From Thalassoglobus polymorphus (GTDB lineage: Bacteria; Planctomycetota; Planctomycetia; Planctomycetales; Planctomycetaceae), in the NCBI RefSeq assembly GCF_007744255.1, contig NZ_CP036267.1, positions 1,178,001 to 1,242,000 of the forward strand: a DNA stretch of 64,000 nt, in the 5' to 3' direction. Shown piece by piece: positions 54,299 through 64,000 of this stretch. The notes under the pieces are model-generated. The model saw only the letters and a program-made list of their open reading frames with translations. It was not told where the DNA came from and searched no databases. Position numbers and translations under genes: made by a program. The stretch's first letter is position 1. Every line of letters starts with the position of its first letter.

Positions 54299-55369
54299 TT
54301 ACGCATTGCCCCACGTTTTGACGATCCGCTGGAGAACAGCATCCGCAGAATTCAATACAGTTTTCTGCCAAGATGCCTCGGGAGGAGAGAATGCTTCTTT
54401 GAGTTTTTGCTTCGCTGCTTGAAATGTTTTTGAACCTCGGTCTCCCCAATGGTAGGCAGCGTTCTCCGCTCGTAAAGCTGCCAATACTGAAATTGAAGAC
54501 GATGTTCCAAACTCCCAGCAAACGGAAATCGCTGCGGGATGCTGATGGCGAATCCAGCGGGAGAGACTCCCGCGTGCCTTATAGGCCGATTTCAACTGCT
54601 GTACGGGAAGGTTGGCGTTCACAGAATTGTTCAACCAGTTTCGCTCTTCTGCGGCAAGTTCGTAATCCAGCAAAAACTCGAACGCTCCACGCTTCCCGAG
54701 CCCAGAATGCAGGTCCAGATGCAGAACCGCCGCAGCGGACTGAAATTCCGGGAGTATGTGTGATTCAAAAAAACGCATCGTTTCAGTCGGTTCGCTTCCA
54801 CCATAAAACAGGCCTAACGGGAAATCGTATTGCCCTTCGGCGACCGCCTGTTTCAAGTTTCCCAGACCATGCCTCATCGCCTTTGCGACCGCTTGCAATT
54901 GCGCCGGAAGTTCGAGTTTCGGCCAGGACTTCGGGTTCAGGAACGGATCGAGCTTTCGGTAAAATTCATGCGAGCCTTCATAGCGCTCGCCAGAGATCAA
55001 AAAGTTGCGGTTGAGATCAATGTTTGACTGGTCCATACGCCGAGATCGTGCGAATCCAAACGGGTTCAACGCATGCACAAGAATGACTTCAAGGCCACTT
55101 TGGGTGAACTTCTTCGCTTCGAGCTTTTGCAATGCTTGCAGCTGAATTGCCGATCCAAAGTAACCTTCGACCCCGTGCAGGCCGGAACTGATTATGAGTC
55201 TTCTATCAGGTGATTCAGCACCGATGCGAGCGACGTCCGTCCAGAGTTCTTCATCTCTCCCACCTTCGCGAGGATAAGAACTCAGCGACCATCCCCGCTC
55301 TTTGGCTGTCTCGCAAAATCGCTCTCGTGCAGTGATGTAGTCCGCAGAAAATTGAGATTGGATGGGCAG
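54299..55369 (-). CDS. DUF2817/M14-like carboxypeptidase, apparent CTG start
   Basis: A 356-residue zinc carboxypeptidase-like protein of the DUF2817 family. From the upstream frame it reads MPIQSQFSADYITARERFCETAKERGWSLSSYPREG..., then IISSGLHGVEGYFGSAIQLQALQKLE, where HGVE is the zinc HxxE pair. Later come NPFGFARSRRMDQSNIDLNRNFL and the distal zinc His in VLHLDLHSGLGKRG. The first ATG (55132) lies after the HxxE motif and cannot be the start. The frame is closed upstream by TAG, leaving a CTG at 55369 with AGAGGGAG 7 nt upstream as the best start. Peptide substrate unknown. Confidence 0.78.
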   Translation of the reverse strand: MPIQSQFSADYITARERFCETAKERGWSLSSYPREGGRDEELWTDVARIGAESPDRRLIISSGLHGVEGYFGSAIQLQALQKLEAKKFTQSGLEVILVHALNPFGFARSRRMDQSNIDLNRNFLISGERYEGSHEFYRKLDPFLNPKSWPKLELPAQLQAVAKAMRHGLGNLKQAVAEGQYDFPLGLFYGGSEPTETMRFFESHILPEFQSAAAVLHLDLHSGLGKRGAFEFLLDYELAAEERNWLNNSVNANLPVQQLKSAYKARGSLSRWIRHQHPAAISVCWEFGTSSSISVLAALRAENAAYHWGDRGSKTFQAAKQKLKEAFSPPEASWQKTVLNSADAVLQRIVKTWGNA

Positions 55370-55475
55370 GGCGTTACTCCCTCTGGTAGAAATTGAAGTC
55401 TGATAGAAATTGAAACATCGAATTGACTACTATCACGCTTGGTAAATTTTCGTCAATCATACAGGACACGATCAC

Positions 55476-56834
55476 ATGCGCAAGTTGCTTCTTTCATTGA
55501 CCCTCTTGGCGATGGTGAACGGCCATCTCGCAGCTCAGGAGGCCGAGCCGGTCCAATTCGCAAAACCGCTCGCTCAGCTGGAACTCCAGGACGGTGATTC
55601 CATCGTCTTCCTGGGAGACAGCATCACACATCAACGCCTCTACACGCAATACGTTGAGGATTATTTCTATACGCGGTTCCCGGAAATGCGGCTCAAGATT
55701 CACAACTCTGGAGTTGGTGGAGCTCGTGCCTGGGACGCCTTGCAACGATTTGACGATGACGTCGCTGCTTACAAACCGAAGTACGTGACTGTCTTGCTGG
55801 GGATGAACGATGGGACCTACGTTCCTTACCATGACGAAACATTTCAAACATACCGACAGGACATGATCAATGTTGTCGACCGGATTCAGGACATCGGAGC
55901 GACTCCAATTTTGATGGCTCCGACCATGTTTGATGCTCGCGCTGCTCGGCTCAACCCTCGTCGGAAACGTGATCCCAACTCAACAGCTCTCTACAATTCC
56001 GTGCTGGCCTATTACGGAACATGGTGCCAGGAAATCGCCACAGAACGTGGGCTCGGCTTCGTCGATATGTGGTCACCGCTGAATCAAATCACGTTCAATC
56101 GACGCAAAACAGATCCCAACTTCACCCTCATCGCAGATGCCGTTCATCCAGGGGCTGCGGGACAAGTCGTGATGGCGACCGCCATGATCGACAACTTGGG
56201 GCTTCCAAGACGTGTCTCGAATATCAAAATCTCCAAAGCAGCCAATGGTGACTGGGCAGCGAAGGTGACCGGGGGAGAAATCAGCGAGATCAAAGAGACT
56301 GAGGATGGCATCTCTTTCCAGTGGGAAGCTGATTCACTCCCTTGGGTTCTTCCAGAAGAAGCTGCTCAAGGAGTCAGGCTGACACGCCTGGGGCATCGCC
56401 TCAGTGGGGAAATGCTCGAAGTTCACGGGCTCAAGCCGGGGAAATACGACCTTCTTATCGACGGCCAAAAGGTTGGGACGTATGACTGGACAGCTCTTGG
56501 GCGACATATCGAATTGCAAGGCAATGCGAAGACTCCCCAATACCAGCAAGCGCTCGCCGTTGCGATGAAGAACAAAGAACGCAACGAAACCGTCATTGGG
56601 GAATTGCGGAAAGAATGGCTTGGCTTTCAACGCTATGCCCGAACCAGAAGAAGTGCCGAAGCTGCTCCTGATAATGAGCAACTCCAAAAGCAGCTGAAAG
56701 TTCAAGAAGCTGGTGTCGAGGGAATCGTCGAAAGGTCTGCGAAGCTGACAGCTGACGCGACGGCTCTCGAAGACGAAATCTTCGAGATGAACACCCCGCC
56801 AAAGCGAGAATACGTCCTCAAATTGGCGAACTGA
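55476..56834 (+). CDS. secreted SGNH hydrolase with C-terminal coiled region
   Basis: A 452-residue protein with a signal peptide (MRKLLLSLTLLAMVNGHLAA). The SGNH core has block I DSIVFLGDSITHQRLY, block II NSGVGGARAWDAL, block III VLLGMNDGTY and block V ADAVHPGAAGQ, so all four catalytic blocks are intact. After a small beta domain the last 80 residues are charged and helical (KNKERNETVIGELRKEW...). It is probably an esterase acting on polysaccharide acyl groups. AGGA lies 10 nt upstream. A terminator follows. Confidence 0.87.
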   Translation: MRKLLLSLTLLAMVNGHLAAQEAEPVQFAKPLAQLELQDGDSIVFLGDSITHQRLYTQYVEDYFYTRFPEMRLKIHNSGVGGARAWDALQRFDDDVAAYKPKYVTVLLGMNDGTYVPYHDETFQTYRQDMINVVDRIQDIGATPILMAPTMFDARAARLNPRRKRDPNSTALYNSVLAYYGTWCQEIATERGLGFVDMWSPLNQITFNRRKTDPNFTLIADAVHPGAAGQVVMATAMIDNLGLPRRVSNIKISKAANGDWAAKVTGGEISEIKETEDGISFQWEADSLPWVLPEEAAQGVRLTRLGHRLSGEMLEVHGLKPGKYDLLIDGQKVGTYDWTALGRHIELQGNAKTPQYQQALAVAMKNKERNETVIGELRKEWLGFQRYARTRRSAEAAPDNEQLQKQLKVQEAGVEGIVERSAKLTADATALEDEIFEMNTPPKREYVLKLAN

Positions 56835-56867
56835 TCTTTTCCGATTCTGCATCAAACACCTAAACTG

Positions 56868-56904
56868 ACAGTCCCGAAGACAAAGTGTTTTCGGGACTGT
56901 TTTT
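56868..56904 (+). terminator. intrinsic terminator after SGNH hydrolase
   Basis: Stem ACAGTCCCGAA / TTCGGGACTGT (11 bp) with an 11-nt loop, ending in five T; 34 bp past the stop codon. Confidence 0.88.
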
Positions 56905-56920
56905 GTTGTTGCGAAGAAAG

Positions 56921-56990
56921 ATGTACGGATTCTGTCTCGCAGAGATGTGCAACTTGCCACATGAGAAGCACTCTTTGTGGGAATATCATT
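56921..56990 (+). repeat. Family A repeat, diverged copy
   Basis: GGATTCTGTCTCGCAGAGATG and CACATGAGAAGCACTC; most like the 30033 copy. It lies between the terminator and rodA. Confidence 0.45.
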
Positions 56991-57035
56991 GCGGCCTGTG
57001 AAAACTCCTCACACACTTAACTCCTCACTTCCCAG

Positions 57036-58166
57036 ATGCATCACGGAAGAAGCATTCCCTGGACTCTCGTTGCCGTCCCGATCATCACCCTGCTTTTGTT
57101 GCTGCTGGGGATTTCGGGAATCGGCCGTGGAGACGAACTTGCAAGTGCAGGGGTGTACGCACCTCGTCAGGTGATGTGGCTGTTCTTTGCAGCCGCTGCG
57201 ATGGTTGTCAGTTTGGTTGTGCCTTTTCGTCAGCTGAAAGAGTGGGCTTATCCGGCTCTGATTTGCTCAATTGTCATGCTGATCGCGGTTTACTTCTTCC
57301 CTCCTCGCAACGGAGCCCGTCGCTGGATTCCGCTCGGGTTCATGTATTTGCAGCCGTCAGAACTTGCTAAAGTTGCTTACATTCTGGCGATTAGCCGTTA
57401 CCTGATGTTCCGTGAGAATCATCGAACCGTTGCTGGATTGGTCGTTCCTTTTCTGATGACTTGCGTTCCCGTAATTCTCATCCTTCGCGAACCCGACCTA
57501 GGGACCTCACTACTGCTGTTTCCAGTGCTGTTTGCGGTGTTGTTTGCAGCGGGTGCCAGGTTTCGACATCTCGCCACAACGATCATCGCTGGGGTGTTGA
57601 TCCTGCCGATGCTCTGGTCTGTCATGAGTGTTGAGCAGAAGTCTCGTGTAACAGCACTTTTCCGGCAGCGCGACTCGGGCTCACCACAAACCGGTGATGG
57701 CTATCACCTGTGGCAATCGAAGCAAATGCTTGCACTCGGAGGAAAGTGGGGGAGTTCCGTCGACGGCATGCCGCTTGATGACCCGGCTGCTTATCGGCTT
57801 CCCGCCGGGCGAACTGACTTCGTTTACTGCCTGATCGGTGAAAAGTGGGGGCTTCCGGGGACACTGGGGGTGTTGGCCCTTTTTGCAGCCTTCTGTTTAT
57901 GCGGACTCCACATCGCAGCGAAGACACGTGACCCGTTCGGCCGCCTCGTTGCAACTGGAATCGTCGCCATGATCGGGACGCAGGCTCTCTTTAACATGGC
58001 GATGACAGTCGGCCTGGCACCAATCACCGGCCTCACACTGCCGCTTCTCAGCTATGGTGGTTCATCTTTAGTGACGACATGCCTGAGCATCGGCCTCCTC
58101 GCCAACATCGCCCTTCGCCCCGGCTACGACCTCGCCGGCCAACCGTTTCAGTTCGATGGAAAATGA
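57036..58166 (+). CDS. rodA: rod shape-determining protein RodA (SEDS)
   Basis: A 376-residue SEDS-family membrane protein with about ten helices. Signatures are YFFPPRNGARRWIPLGFMYLQPSELAKVAYILAISRYL, REPDLGTSLLLFPVLF and LTLPLLSYGGSSLVTTCLSIGLLANIAL. The catalytic Asp is in AGRTDFVYCLIGEKWGLPG. SEDS proteins polymerise peptidoglycan glycan strands with a partner PBP. RodA is preferred to FtsW because of its length and the GARRW region; no mre or pbp genes are nearby. Planctomycetes have reduced division machinery, so retention is notable. Confidence 0.9.
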   Translation: MHHGRSIPWTLVAVPIITLLLLLLGISGIGRGDELASAGVYAPRQVMWLFFAAAAMVVSLVVPFRQLKEWAYPALICSIVMLIAVYFFPPRNGARRWIPLGFMYLQPSELAKVAYILAISRYLMFRENHRTVAGLVVPFLMTCVPVILILREPDLGTSLLLFPVLFAVLFAAGARFRHLATTIIAGVLILPMLWSVMSVEQKSRVTALFRQRDSGSPQTGDGYHLWQSKQMLALGGKWGSSVDGMPLDDPAAYRLPAGRTDFVYCLIGEKWGLPGTLGVLALFAAFCLCGLHIAAKTRDPFGRLVATGIVAMIGTQALFNMAMTVGLAPITGLTLPLLSYGGSSLVTTCLSIGLLANIALRPGYDLAGQPFQFDGK

Positions 58167-58235
58167 GTCCCTGAGGAGTTGACAAGTTGAGTTTCTATGA
58201 ATCGTTCCTGTAGAAGTGAGTAGAACGACAGCTCT

Positions 58236-58886
58236 ATGAAGCACCAACGCCTGACACTGAAAAGGCAACGAGTGCAGCCGACGGATGCGACCGGTTGCAG
58301 CTGGGCATTTTTCGCGTTGTTGTTCGCGATCTTCTTTGGTCAGTTTTCAGTTTGGGTCGGAGTTCTGCTGTTGCTCGCCATCCCATTCTGCCTGATCTGG
58401 CAAGTATGGAGGTGGGTTGCTCTCTGGAAGGCTCACCAAGCTGTCTTGAAATGGTGCAAAGAGCATTATCCGGATGCTGGTGGGTCGCCCATCGTGGATT
58501 TGATGATTGCAGTCACAGAAGAGACTTCAGTGCCAATCGAGTCAATGCAGCCAACAACATCGCTCGACTCACTGAACTCTCGGCTAAAACTGTTCGATGA
58601 GGAGATCGAAGAACGATTTACTCGGCAAAACCAAGAGATCCCGGACGATTTTCTACAAGAGGGCTACGAGCTTGAAATTGGTATCGATTTCGAAACTGAA
58701 CAGAGTGAAATCGAGAATGTCACGCTCGATCAAGTTCGAAACGAACTCCGCCTTAACTTGATCTTTGGGCTGCTCCATGATGCCCGAATTCTGGATCTGA
58801 ATGCAGAAGATTTCGAGGGTGCAACTCTGGGACAGTTAGTTCAATTTGTGGTCACCGAGACACGACGTAAGCAGATTCGAACTTAA
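58236..58886 (+). CDS. membrane protein of unknown function
   Basis: A 216-residue protein with a hydrophobic block at about 21-63 (two helices: WAFFALLFAIFFGQFSVWVGVLLLLAIPFCLIWQVW) and an acidic soluble C-terminal part. The end (LRLNLIFGLLHDARILDLNAEDFEGATLGQLVQFVVTETRR) is loosely reminiscent of an acyl-carrier-like helical fold, but no Ser attachment site is seen, so no function is offered. It lies 70 bp after rodA in the same direction and could be cotranscribed. Confidence 0.6.
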   Translation: MKHQRLTLKRQRVQPTDATGCSWAFFALLFAIFFGQFSVWVGVLLLLAIPFCLIWQVWRWVALWKAHQAVLKWCKEHYPDAGGSPIVDLMIAVTEETSVPIESMQPTTSLDSLNSRLKLFDEEIEERFTRQNQEIPDDFLQEGYELEIGIDFETEQSEIENVTLDQVRNELRLNLIFGLLHDARILDLNAEDFEGATLGQLVQFVVTETRRKQIRT

Positions 58887-58887
58887 T

Positions 58888-58970
58888 GTTGATGTTCAGC
58901 CTCGTGGGGGCAGTTCATAGAGTCGAGGAAGGGGACTTCGCGGGCACAAAAAGCATTGGAAATGCTCTTG
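58888..58970 (+). repeat. Family A repeat, diverged copy
   Basis: GTTGATGTTCAGCCTCGTGG then GACTTCGCGGGCAC and the hairpin GCATTGGAAATGC. It starts 2 bp after the previous stop codon. Confidence 0.6.
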
Positions 58971-58977
58971 CTGCATG

Positions 58978-59008
58978 AAAAAAGCCGAGGGGATGAATCC
59001 CCTCGGCT
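58978..59008 (-). terminator. intrinsic terminator of pnp
   Basis: Perfect 11-bp stem AGCCGAGGGGA / TCCCCTCGGCT with a 4-nt loop; on the minus strand it runs into TTTTT. About 85 bp past the pnp stop. Confidence 0.92.
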
Positions 59009-59093
59009 GAAACATATTCATGTTTGACTCATCGTGAAAAAACGTCACATCACCGAAGAAAGTAGCAGTGACTCATTTCACGAGGCGTTTGGA

Positions 59094-61256
<2,163 letters not shown>

Positions 61257-61747
61257 AATATTTTCCTACTAGTGCGGATTTGTGAATGGTGTAGCACGCA
61301 GAACTTTAAGAAACGCTGCGTAATCAAAAACCGCGGGTGCAAAATGAATTAGCAAAATGCTAAAAACAACAAAAACAATACAGAAATTACGATAGATTTC
61401 TTTGAGAAATGCAGATCGTGCTTCTCGAACAGGGGAGCATTACGGGCTGACTTAAAGCGAACGTTGCCAAAATATTCTGCCCACTGATTCCGGGCTTATT
61501 CCCGGTTGGACCTGAAGTGACACGACTCTCAAAGTCTTTCACTGACTCACTCACCTGCTCATCATACGTCGCTCAAGCCAACTCAGCCTTGAATGTGAAA
61601 ACCGGAGTCTTTCCCCCGCTTTTCTTGCCCGCGAGGATCGTTTTCACGATTTTGTTGACTCTTCGCGACGAGGCGAAAAGCCAAAACAAGTGCTGGAACT
61701 GCTTTAGACGCTTCTCGAAAGTGATGATCGTTGAATTCGGAGAATCG

Positions 61748-61780
61748 AAAAAAGCCCTGCCACGAAAATCGTGTCAAGGC
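61748..61780 (-). terminator. intrinsic terminator of rpsO
   Basis: Minus-strand 12-bp stem GCCTTGACACGA / TCGTGGCAGGGC (one mismatch, one wobble), 3-nt loop, then six T. It lies 140 bp past the rpsO stop inside the 61257-61919 gap. The rest of the gap shows no gene. Confidence 0.82.
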
Positions 61781-61919
61781 TCATCGGTTGCTCAAGCAAT
61801 CAGATGGTTCAACATCTGGTACACAAACTTCTTGTCCGAATTGCAGACCATAAAAATCCCTTACCAGTAGACATCCCGAGGTCAACAACGACCTGACTCG
61901 GACACGTCTTGAACCGGGG

Positions 61920-62189
61920 CTACTTACGGATTCCCAATCGGGTGATCAGGTCAACATAACGACCTGGGTCTCTTTTCTTGACATAATCCAGAAGACGACG
62001 ACGACGGCTAACCATCATCAACAGACCTTTTCGGCCTGCATGATCCTTGTTGTGCTCTCGCAAGTGCTCAGTCAACGCATTGATACGATGAGTAAGCACA
62101 GCAATCTGCACATCCGGAGAACCAGTATCGGTACTGGAGTTCTGGAACTCGCTGACCAGTTCGGTTTTACGTTCTTTCGTAATTGACAT
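61920..62189 (-). CDS. rpsO: 30S ribosomal protein S15
   Basis: An 89-residue S15: [16 protein letters not shown]..., [68 protein letters not shown], the complete canonical sequence pattern. It binds 16S rRNA in the platform of the small subunit. AGGAG lies 9 nt before the ATG. Divergent from the following vWA gene; the 62190-62546 gap should hold both promoters. Confidence 0.98.
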   Translation of the reverse strand: MSITKERKTELVSEFQNSSTDTGSPDVQIAVLTHRINALTEHLREHNKDHAGRKGLLMMVSRRRRLLDYVKKRDPGRYVDLITRLGIRK

Positions 62190-62546
62190 TCCACTCGGCT
62201 CCTACGCCGCTTTTGCCACCGGTGTGGCAAACTCTCTATTGAAATAACTGTTTTTCAAACAAGTTGGGGACTTTATCAGCTTTTGAGACCAAATCAAGAG
62301 TCCCGGCAAATGCTCTCGGTCAAAAAATTAGGTTGAATCAATTTGATGTCACAGAAACTTGGGATTTCAAAGAACGTTTTCCGGTTGAGAGTGGTAATTA
62401 TTCATAGAGGATGGTCCACCTGTATAGGGGCGTCCACTCATTGGCGAAGATTTGATTGAATACCGATCGATTTTCACCTATGATATCAAGCTCGGGGTGA
62501 ATGACCTCATATTCTGTACTCTTTTGAGAAATAAGGGGTTTCGACG

Positions 62547-64000
62547 ATGTCGAAAGCAATGCGAGATATGCCTGCCTGGGGTATCAGCCTGGTGATCAAT
62601 CTGTCGATCCTTGCTGCCTTCAATTATATCGTCCTGGAGTCTCAGAAAGACCTTGACAGTACCACGATTACGAGTGTGGTCGACGACAAATTGCAGGAAG
62701 AAGAGTTGCGGTTCAACGAAACTGCGATGGATCAAGTCGGAACCGACGGAACTGGCGTCAGCATGTCGCCATCGCTGCAGGTTGCTACTGCTGTTGCAGA
62801 TAAGGCAGAGTCCCGTGAAGAGGAATTTGACGAGGTCTTCAATCCAGAACTTCGCGATTTTGCCAGCGAATCCATTGATCACACATCCGAAGACCTTGCT
62901 CAAGAGTTTGACAACAAAGGGACCAGTGACAAAGTCGAAGGTGGTGTCGAAGGGGCCTTGGATCGTGCAGCTTATGAGATTCGCAACTCTTTGCGGTCTC
63001 GCAAAACAATGGTGATCTGGCTGTTCGATGCTTCTGGTTCTCTCGATGAACGCCGGGAAGCGGTCGCCAATCGCTTTGATAACATCTACAAGCAGGTTGG
63101 TGAAACGGGCGACACGGATTCTCTCTACACGGTCATCGCTTCTTTCGGTGCAAAGGCAAATCTTCACACGCCAGAGCCGCTTCAAGACCCTGCTAAATTG
63201 AGTGAGATTGTCCGCAAGGAAATCAAGAAGGATGAGTCCGGCAAAGAAATGGTCTTTTCGGCCGCGAAGTTGACTCTGGAAAAATTCCAGAACTGGCATC
63301 GCAGTAAAGGCCCCTGGAACAAGCTCGTTTTCATCATTACGGATGAAAAAGGAGACGATGCGGACCAATACCTCGAAAACGTCATTACACTTGGTAAACG
63401 GACAAACACACGATTTTTTACCATCGGAAATGCAGCCATCTTCGGTCAGCTGAAAGGCTACGTGGAGTACACATATGAAGATGGTTATGTTGACTACTTG
63501 CCTGTGGATCAGGGACCAGAAAGTGCGTTCCCTGACGCCGTTCAACTCCCATTCATTGGAAGTGGGCAAGACTGGAAGCTGAAGCAGATGTCTTCGAGTT
63601 ACGGACCATATGCCTTGACTCGCCTCTGTGCTGAAACCGGTGGAATGTACTTAATCACCGAAGAGACACGCGGATACAACTTCGACCGGGCAGTCATGAG
63701 AAGGTATGCTCCTGATTATCGTCCTGTTCGCGTTATCAAGCAAGAAATCGCCAAGAATGGAGCGAAGCGGGCTTTAGTGAATGTCGCAGAGATGACATAC
63801 CGCTCAAGCTCGCCGATTCCGGAACTGACGTTCCGTGGCTACAACGACAACATTCTCCGTACTGATATCACAGAAGCTCAAAAACCAGTCGCAGAAATCG
63901 ATTATGAATTAAAACGTCTCTACGATGGTTTGAGTACTGGGACTAAAGATCGAGACTCATTACGGGAACCTCGTTGGCAGGCTGCTTTTGACCTTGCCAT
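62547..64000 (+). CDS. vWA-domain membrane protein (partial, cut by window end)
   Basis: A frame of 484 codons still open at the window edge. ATG 62547 has AAGGGG about 9 nt upstream. Residues 11-31 (WGISLVINLSILAAFNYIVLE) form a membrane anchor, followed by an acidic linker, then a von Willebrand A-type domain: KTMVIWLFDASGSLDERREAVANRF (MIDAS DxSxS at about 161-165), TVIASFGAKANLHT, and NKLVFIITDEKGDDA. Likely extracytoplasmic and metal dependent, binding a partner protein. Similar proteins occur with AAA or BatA-like systems, but neighbours here do not show it. Confidence 0.88.
   Translation, partial: MSKAMRDMPAWGISLVINLSILAAFNYIVLESQKDLDSTTITSVVDDKLQEEELRFNETAMDQVGTDGTGVSMSPSLQVATAVADKAESREEEFDEVFNPELRDFASESIDHTSEDLAQEFDNKGTSDKVEGGVEGALDRAAYEIRNSLRSRKTMVIWLFDASGSLDERREAVANRFDNIYKQVGETGDTDSLYTVIASFGAKANLHTPEPLQDPAKLSEIVRKEIKKDESGKEMVFSAAKLTLEKFQNWHRSKGPWNKLVFIITDEKGDDADQYLENVITLGKRTNTRFFTIGNAAIFGQLKGYVEYTYEDGYVDYLPVDQGPESAFPDAVQLPFIGSGQDWKLKQMSSSYGPYALTRLCAETGGMYLITEETRGYNFDRAVMRRYAPDYRPVRVIKQEIAKNGAKRALVNVAEMTYRSSSPIPELTFRGYNDNILRTDITEAQKPVAEIDYELKRLYDGLSTGTKDRDSLREPRWQAAFDLA

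Noticed and set aside
61517-61870. 117-codon plus-strand frame in the rpsO-pnp gap
   Set aside because: Overlaps the rpsO terminator in antisense and shows no domain or ribosome site.
62478-63569. 363-codon minus-strand frame
   Set aside because: It mirrors the vWA gene on the plus strand, which has a ribosome site, a membrane anchor and a MIDAS motif; the minus product has no recognisable domain.

Overview
The window looks like a chromosomal segment of a Planctomycetota bacterium (Planctomycetaceae-like, mid-range GC). The markers are a DUF1559 pseudopilin-like protein paired with a carboxypeptidase-regulatory-like lipoprotein, a DUF1501 Tat-exported protein, PEGA/LamG/SUMF1-decorated Ser/Thr kinases, a DUF1570-like secreted protein, TIGR03067 domains, several SGNH hydrolases and a sialate O-acetylesterase. 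Genes are spaced with few tight operons, and intergenic gaps carry many short repeats.

Layout. 1-5.2 kb: small zinc-ribbon protein, membrane Ser/Thr kinase, methyltransferase, then a VTT membrane protein overlapping a zinc alcohol dehydrogenase. 5.2-15 kb: secreted or exported enzymes (DUF1501, sialate O-acetylesterase, D-aminoacylase, SGNH hydrolase, SixA, HEXXH protein), ending with an initiator tRNA and its terminator. 15-21 kb: a recombinase remnant and a 1689-residue kinase-LamG-SUMF1-LamG-beta-propeller fusion. 21-27 kb: EF-hand and TIGR03067 secreted proteins, and an IS1182-like element that has landed in the 3' end of the lipoprotein gene next to DUF1559. 27-33.5 kb: VOC protein, then a minus-strand envelope cluster Skp-LpxC-LpxA-Gfo/Idh oxidoreductase, and a Cys-rich repeat protein. 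34-43.5 kb: HTH-receiver regulator, family-39 glycosyltransferase with a terminator hairpin at its 5' end, HlyIII, GlyRS, a catalytically degenerate M16 protein, LysRS, CsrA. 43.5-64 kb: methyltransferase, SGNH-like protein, S4 protein, DinB, second family-39 glycosyltransferase, SWIM-SNF2 helicase, epimerase, DUF2817/M14-like peptidase with an apparent CTG start, SGNH hydrolase, RodA, a membrane protein, PNPase, S15, and a vWA protein cut by the window end.

The most unusual content is two families of small non-autonomous repeats. Family A (about 90 bp, imperfectly palindromic, at least 13 copies) sits in gaps, often within a few bases of stop codons. Family B is a 77-bp MITE with about 19-bp inverted ends and TA target duplications, in four copies. 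Two of the B copies are nested inside A copies, and other A copies supply the empty sites. The IS insertion can be reversed on paper to restore an intact 154-residue lipoprotein frame.
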